From: Chitinophaga ginsengisoli | GTDB taxonomy: Bacteria > Bacteroidota > Bacteroidia > Chitinophagales > Chitinophagaceae | Assembly: GCF_003014595.1 (NCBI RefSeq) | Contig: NZ_PYGK01000010.1 | Coordinates: forward strand, 62,001-126,000 | Direction of reading: 5' to 3' | DNA length: 64,000 bases | Part shown: in pieces, positions 1-7,661 of the stretch | How positions within the stretch are numbered: position 1 is the first letter of the stretch | Layout: the number at the start of each line of letters is the position of its first letter | Notes under the pieces: generated by a model | Told to the model about the DNA's origin: nothing | Seen by the model: only the letters and a program-made list of their open reading frames with translations | Databases searched by the model: none | Program-made: the position numbers and the translations under genes

Positions 1-2432
1 GACCGGTAGGCCCTGCGGGCAACATTAACGGCATCGCTGCCGGCGGCGACCTGAGTGGCACTTACCCTAACCCGGTAGTGGCCAATGGCGCTATTACACT
101 GGCTAAACTGGCCCCGGGTATCATTCCGACTTCCCTGCCGCCGAATGGCTCCGCAGGAGGAGATCTTGGTGGTACCTACCCCAATCCCAATGTAGTACGC
201 ATACAAAATACCCCTGTTTCCAATACAGCTCCTACTGCCGGACAGGTACTGAAATATGACGGCGCCAGCTGGGTGCCCTCTCCACTGGGAGGTGGCGGAT
301 TTACACTACCATACATTACTACCGAAAACAATGCCGCCACCCTGTTTTCCATCACCAATGACGGAGACGGCACTTCTGTTGAAGGCGCCAACAATACAGC
401 CACCAGCAATGTCAGCGCCATACGGGGTCTGATCACCAGCACCTCTCCGGGTGGATTCTCCTCCGCAGTAAGAGGGATCAACAATGGAACCGGAGGACTG
501 GGTATTGGTGTGTATGGCTCCCAGAACGGCTCCGGATGGGGCGTATATGGTGTGACGCCAAATGGGCTGGGCGTATATGGTAATGCCTCTGCCAGTGGAA
601 TTGGCGTATATGCCAATAGTAACACCGGAACTGGTTTAACCGCTACTTCCAATAATGGTATTCCCGCCAGCATATCCATTTTCAACAATTCGAATAATAA
701 CACGGTATTGGATGCCAACTCTGTCGGTAATGGTACTGTGGTGAATGTAACGACCACGGGTAACGGCGCAGGCGTGCGTAGCAGTACTGCTGCCGGTTTT
801 GGTATACACGGCATTACCAGCGCCCAAAGCTCAGCTGGCGTGGTGGGCGACAATAATGGTGGTGGAGAAGCAGTGGTAGGTCGTACCACTTCTGACATCG
901 CAGGAGCAGTGGTTGGTCGTAATGACGGCGGAGGTTATGGTGTAAGAGGTTTTGTGGCCACCAACACCAGTAACACCGGTATAGGTGTATACGGACAGGT
1001 AGGCATAGGCGGTAGTACAGGCCGGGCCGGCCGGTTCGAAAACTTCAATCAGACGAATATAGATGCGAACATCCTGGAAGTAGTCAGCAACAGTAACGGT
1101 AATATTCCTGACAACACACTTGGTAATGCCAGCTCTTTCTTCCTTAACAATACCAACAGTGTAGGGGCTGCCGTAAGAGCAGAAGTGAATACCATCTTCG
1201 GCAACTTCGGTGCAGCAGGTGTTTTCGGCGTTTCATCCGGTACCGGTGGCCGCGCGGGACTATTTTATGCCTCCAATCCTTCAGGTAATGGCGCATCCCT
1301 GATAGCGCTGACAGATGGTAACGGCAATGCCATCACGGCCAATGCCGGAAAAGACGGTAATGGGGTGGAAACCAATATCGATGGTGCCGGTAACGCGCTG
1401 TACGCCTGGGTCCCTTCATTTTCGACCGGTAAGGCCGGCAGATTCGAGATCTTTAATGACAACAACAACAACGAAGTTATAACAGTAAAAACCGTTGGTA
1501 ATGGCATCGCCGGCAGCTTCAAGGTAGACAGGACCACAGGCACCTCTCCTGCAGTAAAAGGCGAGGTAAATTCAATGTTCGCCAACTTCGGTACAGCGGG
1601 TATATATGGCCAGTCTTCCGGCACCGGCGGTTATGCAGGATTGTTTTATTCTTCCAATCCGGCAGGTAATGGTCCCTCCCTGCTTGCACTGACCGAAGGT
1701 AATGGCAACGGTATCACCGCCAATGCCGGCGGTGATGGAGACGGTGTGGAGGCCAGCTGCGACGGAGGCGGTAACGCCATTTCCGGCTTTATCCCCAATT
1801 TTGGAACAGGTAAAGCGGGCCGTTTCGCCAATTTCAATAATGCTAACTCGCAGCCGGTGGTACACATCACGACTACAGGAACAGGTACTACACAGCTGAT
1901 CAACCACCAAGGGCCTTCAGGCAATATCGCGGTATTCCAGAGTGCCGGTGTTAATGTGGCGCGCATTAATAAGGCAGGAAGAGGCTTCTTCAATGGAGGT
2001 ACGCAGAATAGCGGTGCTGACGTGGCGGAAGCCTTTGATGTGACAGGAAACGTGCAGGCTTATAGTCCGGGTGATGTGCTGGTAATTGCAGCAGATGCCG
2101 ATAGGACTGTGGAGCTGTCTTCCAAACCATATTCCACTCTCGTAGCAGGCGTGTATGCAACCAAACCGGGTGTGCTATTAACAGAAGAAAATATTGATAG
2201 TAACATGGATAGCAAAGTGCCTATGGGTGTAATAGGTGTGATTCCTACCAAGGTATGTGGCGAGAATGGTCCTATCCGCAGGGGAGATCTGCTGGTTACT
2301 GCCAGCAAAGCCGGACATGCCATGAAGGCTGACCTTGACAAAGTGAAACCTGGTCAGGTAATTGGTAAAGCGTTGGAGAACTTTGATGGGGAAGGCGCCG
2401 GAAAGATTAGGGTACTGGTGAATGTGAGATAA
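1..2432 (+). CDS. Repetitive Gly/Asn-rich surface protein, 5'-truncated
   Basis: Frame 3 is open from the left edge, so this is the C-terminal part of a longer protein; the GTG at 78 is an internal Val codon, not a start. The first codons read PVGPAGN, a collagen-like Gly-X-Y trace, then two copies of a GGDLxGTYPNP motif (about residues 15-25 and 47-56 of the visible part) often seen in large Bacteroidota surface proteins. The middle is made of low-complexity beta-type repeats rich in G, N, T and S (GVYG, GRAGRF, GNG), including a 127-residue duplication. The last ~130 residues (from ADVAEAF) are ordinary sequence and resemble the conserved C-terminal domain of such repeat proteins. Likely an extracellular or cell-surface structural protein; no enzyme motif is visible. 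A terminator follows at once. Function unknown. Confidence 0.8.
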   Translation, partial: PVGPAGNINGIAAGGDLSGTYPNPVVANGAITLAKLAPGIIPTSLPPNGSAGGDLGGTYPNPNVVRIQNTPVSNTAPTAGQVLKYDGASWVPSPLGGGGFTLPYITTENNAATLFSITNDGDGTSVEGANNTATSNVSAIRGLITSTSPGGFSSAVRGINNGTGGLGIGVYGSQNGSGWGVYGVTPNGLGVYGNASASGIGVYANSNTGTGLTATSNNGIPASISIFNNSNNNTVLDANSVGNGTVVNVTTTGNGAGVRSSTAAGFGIHGITSAQSSAGVVGDNNGGGEAVVGRTTSDIAGAVVGRNDGGGYGVRGFVATNTSNTGIGVYGQVGIGGSTGRAGRFENFNQTNIDANILEVVSNSNGNIPDNTLGNASSFFLNNTNSVGAAVRAEVNTIFGNFGAAGVFGVSSGTGGRAGLFYASNPSGNGASLIALTDGNGNAITANAGKDGNGVETNIDGAGNALYAWVPSFSTGKAGRFEIFNDNNNNEVITVKTVGNGIAGSFKVDRTTGTSPAVKGEVNSMFANFGTAGIYGQSSGTGGYAGLFYSSNPAGNGPSLLALTEGNGNGITANAGGDGDGVEASCDGGGNAISGFIPNFGTGKAGRFANFNNANSQPVVHITTTGTGTTQLINHQGPSGNIAVFQSAGVNVARINKAGRGFFNGGTQNSGADVAEAFDVTGNVQAYSPGDVLVIAADADRTVELSSKPYSTLVAGVYATKPGVLLTEENIDSNMDSKVPMGVIGVIPTKVCGENGPIRRGDLLVTASKAGHAMKADLDKVKPGQVIGKALENFDGEGAGKIRVLVNVR
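1181..1890 (+). repeat. Two direct repeats of ~330 bp inside the surface protein
   Basis: The block beginning at 1182 (EVNTIFGNFGAAG) recurs at 1562 (EVNSMFANFGTAG), offset about 380 bp (127 codons). Both copies run through SSGTGG, AGLFY, NGxSLxALT, GNGNxITANAG and GTGKAGRF (or STGKAGRF) in the same order. Protein similarity is high while codons differ, so the duplication is old or under selection. Confidence 0.85.
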
Positions 2433-2461
2433 ACGGCTTGATACTAACAAACCCACAGCTG

Positions 2462-2496
2462 CGGCTGGATGACGAAAGTTGTCCGGCCGTTTTTTT
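2462..2496 (+). terminator. Rho-independent terminator of the surface-protein gene
   Basis: Stem CGGCTGGA (2462-2469) pairs with TCCGGCCG (2482-2489) with one G-U pair and a 12-nt loop, followed by seven T. It lies 30 bp after the stop codon. Confidence 0.8.
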
Positions 2497-2574
2497 ACAG
2501 GATGATCTGTATATACGTTTACAACTAGAGATGAAACTCCCAAGATAGAGTTCCTACAATGAATAAAACATATA

Positions 2575-2625
2575 GGACTCCGTCAGGAGTCCCCTTGTTT
2601 GTAGCGCGGGGTGCAACCCCGCGTT
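2575..2625. repeat. Two adjacent small hairpins, REP-like intergenic element
   Basis: GGACTCC-GTCA-GGAGTCC (2575-2592) is followed by CGCGGGGT-GCA-ACCCCGCG (2605-2623). Neither has a T-run. The 200 bp up to the rpsG terminator hold no credible gene. A related ACTCCGCCAGGAG string is found at 34877, which suggests a dispersed extragenic repeat. Confidence 0.55.
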
Positions 2626-2724
2626 GCGTGGGTGTCCTCCGGTAATACGTAGCACGAGGTGTATCCCCCTGGTAACGCATATCCCCTGGGTAAACGAAAG
2701 CAGAAACCGCGTACCACCGGGCAC

Positions 2725-2766
2725 AAAAAAAGAGAACATCCCCCGGTATAGCCCGGAGGATGTTTC
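2725..2766 (-). terminator. Terminator of the rpsL-rpsG unit
   Basis: On the minus strand GAAACATCCTCCGG pairs with CCGGGGGATGTTC around a short loop and is followed by seven T (2725-2731). It lies about 45 bp after the rpsG stop and shows the unit ends here rather than running into fusA. Confidence 0.8.
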
Positions 2767-2809
2767 CCTTATATCTTTATAAACCATCTACCTTAAGCGG
2801 CAGTAGATT

Positions 2810-3277
2810 TTAGATCCTGAAGTGGGAGAATGCCTTGTTAGCTTCAGCCATACGGTGAGTATCTTCTTTCTTTTTGAAAGCAGCACCTTCACCCTTGCTT
2901 GCAGCTACGATTTCGTTAGCCAGTTTCTCAGCCATGCTCTTACCATTTCTTTCACCAGCATAACGGATTAACCATTTCATGCACAGGGAGATCTTTCTGT
3001 CAGGACGAACCTCAGAAGGGATCTGGAAGGTAGCACCACCGATACGACGGCTTCTAACTTCTACGGCAGGAGTTACGTTTGTCAAAGCTTTTTTCCAAAC
3101 CTCGTAACCGTTTTCGTTAGTGATCTGGCTTACTCTGTCAATCGCATCGTAAAATATTCTAAAGGCAATGCTCTTTTTACCCTGTTCCATCACGTTGTTA
3201 ACAAACCTGGTAACCAGTCTGTCGTTAAAGCGCGGATCCGGAGCCAAAGGCATCTTTTTTGCAGCTTGCTTTCTCAT
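2810..3277 (-). CDS. rpsG: 30S ribosomal protein S7
   Basis: Primary 16S rRNA-binding protein that nucleates assembly of the 30S head. The 155 residues match the usual length. Recognisable segments are the N-terminal MRKQAAKK, RFNDRLVTRFVNNVM at 17-31, RSRRIGGATFQIP at about 76-88, and RNGKSMAEKLANEI near 110-123. It follows rpsL with a 33-bp gap in the usual str-operon order. Unlike the usual rpsL-rpsG-fusA arrangement, a terminator and an unrelated surface-protein gene follow. In other bacteria S7 represses its own operon; no leader structure for this was identified here. Confidence 0.97.
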   Translation of the reverse strand: MRKQAAKKMPLAPDPRFNDRLVTRFVNNVMEQGKKSIAFRIFYDAIDRVSQITNENGYEVWKKALTNVTPAVEVRSRRIGGATFQIPSEVRPDRKISLCMKWLIRYAGERNGKSMAEKLANEIVAASKGEGAAFKKKEDTHRMAEANKAFSHFRI

Positions 3278-3310
3278 TTATCTGAAAAATTTCAACTATT
3301 TGTAAATGTA

Positions 3311-3691
3311 TTATTTCTTAGCCTTTTCCTTTTTGGTACCATACTTGGAACGGCTCTGCTTTCTATCTTTCACACCAGCAGTATCCAGGGAACCACGTAC
3401 GATGTGGTAACGAACACCTGGCAGATCTTTTACCCTACCACCACGGATCAGCACGATGGAGTGTTCCTGCAGGTTATGTCCTTCACCAGGGATGTAAGCG
3501 ATCACCTCTACTTTATTGGTCAAACGCACCTTTGCAACCTTGCGCAGCGCAGAGTTAGGCTTTTTAGGAGTGGTTGTGTACACACGGGTACAAACACCAC
3601 GACGCTGAGGACAGCTATCTAAAGCCCTGGACTTGGATTTAGCCCGGATAATTTCTCTTCCTTTTCTTACTAATTGTTGTATAGTAGGCAT
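3311..3691 (-). CDS. rpsL: 30S ribosomal protein S12
   Basis: Decoding-centre protein, 126 residues from the ATG at 3691 (MPTIQQLVRKG), which is the family start. An open frame continues upstream to 3790 but runs across the promoter, so it is not coding. CPQRRGVCTRVYTTTPKKP (27-45) and GRVKDLPGVRYH carry the conserved decoding loops. Lys43 and the PGVRYH region are wild type, so no classical streptomycin-resistance change is seen. First gene of a two-gene unit with rpsG. Confidence 0.97.
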   Translation of the reverse strand: MPTIQQLVRKGREIIRAKSKSRALDSCPQRRGVCTRVYTTTPKKPNSALRKVAKVRLTNKVEVIAYIPGEGHNLQEHSIVLIRGGRVKDLPGVRYHIVRGSLDTAGVKDRKQSRSKYGTKKEKAKK

Positions 3692-3760
3692 TCTACCTAA
3701 GTTTTTTTTCTGTCGGTTTACAATGACATCCAAATCACCCAGAATGGGAATTTGGGAGGG

Positions 3761-3792
3761 CAAAGGTACATTTCTCCATGTTAATAACAAAA
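3761..3792 (-). promoter_or_regulatory. Bacteroidota sigma-ABfr promoter of rpsL-rpsG
   Basis: On the minus strand TTTTG (3788-3792), exactly 19 nt, then TACCTTTG (3761-3768). This fits the Bacteroidota consensus TTTG-N19-TAnnTTTG. Predicted transcription start near 3754, leaving a ~60-nt 5' UTR before ATG 3691. Confidence 0.85.
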
Positions 3793-3821
3793 TGTTTTAA
3801 ACATTTTTTTGAGAAGGCCCT

Positions 3822-4127
3822 CTAGCGACCTGACAGATCAGTCACTATGTCTTTCCATTCCTGGTCTAATGATACCTCCGGCATTTTCCGTCCTGCCCTG
3901 GCATACCAATAACCGGCATTGCCACGGTCCCCTTCTTTCCTATGCAGATAAGCGTGCACCCAGGCGGCTGTATCGTCCTCCAGGTCCTCTATTATATCAT
4001 GTGCTTTTTGCCAGTTTCCTTTTCCTTCCCACCAAAGGGAGGTCAGATAAGATGAAATGCCTGCGGGAGGCGTATCCTGGCTGAGGGAGTCCAGAAAAGC
4101 TGAAAGTGTCATCCTGCAAAGATGCAT
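3822..4127 (-). CDS. Conserved small hypothetical protein
   Basis: A soluble 101-residue protein without signal peptide or membrane segment. It contains WVHAYLHRKEGD and GYWYARAGRK, then SLDQEWKDIV near the C terminus, a pattern I recall from conserved Bacteroidota proteins of unknown function. The helical, Trp/Tyr-rich composition suggests a TPR-like fold, but that is inference. The start could also be Met6 at 4112 (MTLSAFL). The upstream A-run before ATG 4127 fits Bacteroidota starts. It stands alone, downstream of a 500-bp gap that holds two large palindromes. Confidence 0.7.
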   Translation of the reverse strand: MHLCRMTLSAFLDSLSQDTPPAGISSYLTSLWWEGKGNWQKAHDIIEDLEDDTAAWVHAYLHRKEGDRGNAGYWYARAGRKMPEVSLDQEWKDIVTDLSGR

Positions 4128-4277
4128 TTTTTCCCGGGGAATCCCTAGCCTGTGCAGGTTTTCTCCCGAAAATGTTCCCAGACCCGGTCAAACCGGTCTA
4201 TTTCTCCTCTCAAGGGGGGTATTCCAAGCAGATCCCACTGAGCCATGTTATCCCCCGATTACATAGCTGACATTCAG

Positions 4278-4371
4278 TAGAGGTTCGCTCGAGATAGCCT
4301 CATCCTCCCTTAATCTTCCGTTCCGGAACGGAAGATTAAGGGAGGATGAGGCTACCTCGAGCGAACCTCTA
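4278..4371. repeat. 94-bp near-perfect palindrome without loop
   Basis: The centre is between 4324 and 4325 (TTCC|GGAA). All 47 pairs match except one (A4294/C4355). No gene lies inside. It sits with a second palindrome in the 496-bp gap 4128-4623 between ilvE and the small hypothetical gene. Confidence 0.95.
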
Positions 4372-4430
4372 ACGGATCTAAATAGAATACTAACCGGGAA
4401 TAAAACCCTGTTAATCTTCCATATGATCAG

Positions 4431-4528
4431 GTACAAACAATGTTTCACCTATGTCTATCTTACGTTAATCCTGCGTTCTGGAACGTAGGATCAACGTAAG
4501 ATGAACATAGGTGAAACATTGTTTGTAC
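4431..4528. repeat. 98-bp near-palindrome
   Basis: Arms GTACAAACAATGTTTCACCT (4431-4450) and AGGTGAAACATTGTTTGTAC (4509-4528) are perfectly complementary. The inner part, centred at 4479/4480, pairs except at about five positions. It is preceded directly by CATATGATCAGG (4420-4431), a 12-mer that also occurs in the palindrome at 50.9 kb. Confidence 0.95.
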
Positions 4529-4563
4529 GATGTTATTACCTGTTTATATGGGTACCAGATATA

Positions 4564-4599
4564 AAATGAAGGGGGCCATCCGCATATGCAAATGGCCCC
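4564..4599 (-). terminator. Terminator downstream of ilvE
   Basis: GGGGCCAT (4572-4579) pairs with ATGGCCCC (4592-4599). On the minus strand the stem is followed by a pyrimidine/T-rich stretch. It lies 25 bp after the ilvE stop. Confidence 0.6.
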
Positions 4600-4623
4600 T
4601 TACTAACACAACTAAGACTATCT

Positions 4624-5745
4624 TTAGTGTTTTGATACCTTGTAATTCCAGTTACGGGTGTCTTCCGCCTTGCCGGTCCGGATAGCATCCAGTCTTTCCA
4701 GCAGTTCAGCACCTACCACATATTTAGTAGTATCCAGGTGGATCTCATGCTCCTTATAGTGCAGATCTTCCACATATGCCACGCTTGACGCGGTACCTGT
4801 ACCGAATACTTCTCTCAGCGTACCCGCTTTCCAGGCGGTAACGACTTCTTCTATAGAGATAGGCCTTTCCTCTACGGTCAGTCCCATATCGGAGAGAACG
4901 TCCATTACGCTGGCACGGGTAACCCCTGCCAGGATAGTTCCCTGGGTCAGGTCAGGTGTGATGGCTTTGTTACCGATGATCGCAAAAACGTTCATGGTAC
5001 CACACTCCTGTAAATATTTATATTCCAGTCCATCTACCCAGAGGATCTGGTCGAATCCCTGTTTACGGGCCTGCATGGTGGGGTACATAGCACCACCATA
5101 GTTACCAGCTGCCTTTGCATAACCTACGCCACCAGGAAAGGCACGTATATATTTATCCTGTACCAGTAACCTGATAGGTTTGTTAAAATACGGACCGGAA
5201 GGAGAGTTAATGATGACAAACTTGTAAGTGTCTGAAGGTCTTACACCGATAAATTCATCCGCAGCGATCATGAAAGGTCGCAGGTACAGTGAGCTACCTT
5301 CATTGGTAGGCACCCAATCACGATCGAGGTCGATCAGCATGTCCATACCACCGACAAACAGCCATTCCGGTACGTATGGCATCCCCATGCGTTCCGCTGA
5401 AGTGTTAAAACGGGCATAGTTGTCGTACGGACGGAAGATCATAGGTTCTCCCTGAGGGTCTTTGTAGGCCTTAATACCTTCAAAAATGGCTTGCCCGTAA
5501 TGCCAGGCGGCATTGGAAGGACTTACAGAAAGATGTTGGAACGGCAGGATCTCTGCATTTTTCCATTCCTTTCCATCAAAATCTGCCACCAGCATGTGGT
5601 CGGCATACTTCTTTCCGAACACAAGGTTGTTAAAATCAACTTCATTGATCCGGCTTTCGCTGGTCCGGGTCACTTTAATTCTTTTAACTGCCTCTTCAAG
5701 TACGGCGTTTGTTGTTGGATTGTCTACTGCCATCATAAGGACCAT
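4624..5745 (-). CDS. ilvE: Branched-chain amino acid aminotransferase
   Basis: PLP-dependent fold-type IV transaminase that interconverts Leu, Ile and Val with their 2-oxo acids using 2-oxoglutarate/glutamate. The 373-residue length and motifs fit the eukaryote-like BCAT2 subgroup: HYGQAIFEGIKAY at 82-94, GYAKAAGNYGG with the expected PLP lysine near K211, ECGTMNVF near 248, and GTGTASSV near 317. It is cytosolic with no signal peptide. The start at 5745 has an A-rich upstream region; Met4/Met5 are alternatives. Transcribed alone, ending at a hairpin. No leader peptide or T-box is visible in the upstream 180 bp. Confidence 0.95.
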   Translation of the reverse strand: MVLMMAVDNPTTNAVLEEAVKRIKVTRTSESRINEVDFNNLVFGKKYADHMLVADFDGKEWKNAEILPFQHLSVSPSNAAWHYGQAIFEGIKAYKDPQGEPMIFRPYDNYARFNTSAERMGMPYVPEWLFVGGMDMLIDLDRDWVPTNEGSSLYLRPFMIAADEFIGVRPSDTYKFVIINSPSGPYFNKPIRLLVQDKYIRAFPGGVGYAKAAGNYGGAMYPTMQARKQGFDQILWVDGLEYKYLQECGTMNVFAIIGNKAITPDLTQGTILAGVTRASVMDVLSDMGLTVEERPISIEEVVTAWKAGTLREVFGTGTASSVAYVEDLHYKEHEIHLDTTKYVVGAELLERLDAIRTGKAEDTRNWNYKVSKH

Positions 5746-5927
5746 TAATTTTTTTATTTGTGTTTTGGTGTGTGAATTTCAATTCCCGGTCCTGTTCCCG
5801 TATAAAATCTAAAGTCGGAAATCCTGAATCTAAAATTGAATACTCTTACATTTGCTCACTGTCAGATGCAAATAAACTGATTTTTTCCCCAAAGGGGAGC
5901 TATACATTAAGTTAAATATACATATAC

Positions 5928-6425
5928 ATGTCTTTTGATAAATTGCAACTGGATCCGTACTTATTGGCCAGGATATACACCCAGCCTATTATTCCGGGGA
6001 AAAAAGCGCCTGTTGCAGTGGTGACAGAAGCACCTCCTAAAGTGAAATTTTTAGGCGAAAATCAAAAAAACATTGCACTGTTCATACAAAACGACGGCGA
6101 AGCATATTTAAATGAAGAATTATTTAACCTGCTTACCAATATATTAAACGCGTGTAAACTGGGAATGCAGGACATCGCGCTTATAAATGTAGCCCAGTAC
6201 AGTGCGATGACATTTACAACCTGGCAAACAGCCATTCCTATGAAGCAGGCAGTGCTTTTTGGTATCGATCCTGCTACTATGGGTCTTGAGGCCATATCCA
6301 ACTACCAGCTGTTACAGGTGAATGGTTGTCAGCTGATCTGCTCAGATCCGCTGCAGCTTATTGCCCAGGATAAAGTAATGAAAGGAAAACTGTGGATGGG
6401 CCTGAAACAATTACTGGGTATATAA
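5928..6425 (+). CDS. Conserved hypothetical, possible psi-like (HolD-like) protein
   Basis: A 165-residue soluble protein. An extended N-terminal tail (1-35, PYLLARIYTQP) precedes an alpha/beta domain: NIALFIQNDGE (about 48-58), LLTNILNACKLGMQDIALINV (67-87), KQAVLFGIDP (about 106-115), GCQLICSDPLQLIAQDK (133-149), then KGKLWMGLKQLLGI at the C terminus. The order (helix on the phrase 'LLTNIL..', beta strand, 'DPLQLIAQDKxxKGKLW') recalls DNA polymerase III psi, where a C-terminal 'ALxxLxxNPxxKxxLWxxL' is typical. A short N-terminal tail binding chi would also fit. This is only an idea. Downstream is rdgB, 33 bp away, probably cotranscribed. Confidence 0.75.
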   Translation: MSFDKLQLDPYLLARIYTQPIIPGKKAPVAVVTEAPPKVKFLGENQKNIALFIQNDGEAYLNEELFNLLTNILNACKLGMQDIALINVAQYSAMTFTTWQTAIPMKQAVLFGIDPATMGLEAISNYQLLQVNGCQLICSDPLQLIAQDKVMKGKLWMGLKQLLGI

Positions 6426-6458
6426 TATCATTGCCATAGACACTAAACCGCTTTTCGA

Positions 6459-7052
6459 ATGACACTTGTATTTGCGACCAACAACGAAAACAAGGTAAAG
6501 GAGATCCGCTCCATGCTGGGCGACCATTTTTCCATCATCACACTGAAGGAAGCAGGTATCGACATTGATATTCCTGAACCTCATGATACGCTGGAAGACA
6601 ACGCCAGGGAAAAATCATCTGTCATATATGAAATGACCGGCAAAGACTGTTTCTCTGAGGATACCGGCCTGGAAATAGATGCACTCAATGGTGCTCCGGG
6701 AGTATTGTCTGCCCGTTATGCCGGCGAACAGAAGCTGGCAGATGATAATATCACCCGGGTGCTGCACGAAATGGAAGGCCGGGAGAACCGGCAGGCGCAT
6801 TTCAGAACAGTGATCTCCCTGATATTGAACGGCAAGGAATACCAGTTCACCGGCGTATGCCCCGGCACTATCCTTACTGAAAGACGCGGCGGAAAAGGCT
6901 TTGGTTATGATCCTATTTTCATACCGGTCGGCGCTAAGAAGGCATTTGCTGAAATGGATATAACAGAAAAGAACCGATACAGTCACAGGGGTAAAGCCTT
7001 TCAGCAACTGATCACTTTTCTGAGGGAAGCTGCTACCAAACCTCTTTCCTGA
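6459..7052 (+). CDS. rdgB: dITP/XTP pyrophosphatase (RdgB/HAM1)
   Basis: House-cleaning nucleotide hydrolase that converts dITP, ITP and XTP to monophosphates plus pyrophosphate, keeping deaminated purines out of DNA and RNA. The 197 residues are a normal length. ATNNENKVKEI (6-16) is the phosphate-binding T-x-N-x-x-K motif. SEDTGLEIDALNGAPGV (66-82) carries the catalytic and metal-binding acids (E67/D68). GKGFGYDPIF and SHRGKA complete the signature. Cytosolic. Preceded by the psi-like gene (33 bp) and followed by a thioesterase gene (55 bp), so a short housekeeping operon is likely. Confidence 0.96.
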   Translation: MTLVFATNNENKVKEIRSMLGDHFSIITLKEAGIDIDIPEPHDTLEDNAREKSSVIYEMTGKDCFSEDTGLEIDALNGAPGVLSARYAGEQKLADDNITRVLHEMEGRENRQAHFRTVISLILNGKEYQFTGVCPGTILTERRGGKGFGYDPIFIPVGAKKAFAEMDITEKNRYSHRGKAFQQLITFLREAATKPLS

Positions 7053-7107
7053 TGCCCCGGAAACCATATGCTGTTTCAGCTCCACATTTTAATTGTACTA
7101 TCAAATT

Positions 7108-7566
7108 ATGGCAAGAGTAAAAATAAGTATGCCGGAAAAGCTGGGTTTCACTACACAGATACCGGTAAGAATAACAGACATTAACTACGGCGGACACGTA
7201 GGTAATGATTCCATCCTGTCCATTCTCCACCAGGCGCGCGTTGAGTTTCTCAGATCCATGGGATATGAAGAAAGAGGCCCCAACGATGGACTGATCATGG
7301 CTGATGCTGCCCTGATCTATAAAGGAGAAGGTTTTGCAGGCGACATCTTTGATATCGCCATCGGGGTGGCTGATATTACACCGTTCGGCTTTGATATGTA
7401 TTATAGAATAACCACCCTCCGCAATGGCAATACAGTCCTGATCACTGAAGCAAAGTCAGGCATGATCTTCTTCGATTATAATGCACGCAAGGTGGCCCGA
7501 CTGCCGGAAGACTGGAAGGAAAAACTGGCAGTGTACGATCAGGATACGATATCCACCAGTAAATAA
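7108..7566 (+). CDS. Hotdog-fold acyl-CoA thioesterase
   Basis: A 152-residue protein from ATG 7108 (MARVKISMPEK); a TTG 15 bp upstream is a poorer start. RITDINYGGHVGNDSILSI near 22-40 is the 4-hydroxybenzoyl-CoA/FadM-type hotdog signature: the D and GHV(G/N)N elements build the catalytic site, and HQARVEFLRSMG follows as the central helix. Expected to hydrolyse an acyl-CoA, substrate unknown. No export signal. Lies 55 bp after rdgB on the same strand. Confidence 0.85.
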   Translation: MARVKISMPEKLGFTTQIPVRITDINYGGHVGNDSILSILHQARVEFLRSMGYEERGPNDGLIMADAALIYKGEGFAGDIFDIAIGVADITPFGFDMYYRITTLRNGNTVLITEAKSGMIFFDYNARKVARLPEDWKEKLAVYDQDTISTSK

Positions 7567-7661
7567 ACGATCCAAGGAAATCTTTGTCTTAAATAATATC
7601 AAACGAGAAACTAACACATTGGGACACCCTCCCAAAAACATATAAACAATCAAGAAAAAGA

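Noticed and set aside
176..898. Long open frame antisense to the surface-protein gene
   Set aside because: Pro/Leu/Val-rich shadow created by the repetitive Gly/Asn codons on the other strand; no start context or family.
2554..2787. 77-codon frame over the intergenic hairpins on the minus strand
   Set aside because: It consists of the REP-like hairpins and the rpsG terminator; composition is not protein-like.
3692..3790. N-terminal extension of S12 up to 3790
   Set aside because: It covers the rpsL promoter and the extra residues have no counterpart in S12.
5847..5854. TACATTTG as a promoter -7 for the gene at 5928
   Set aside because: Matches the -7 consensus, but there is no TTG at the right distance, so it was not listed as a feature.
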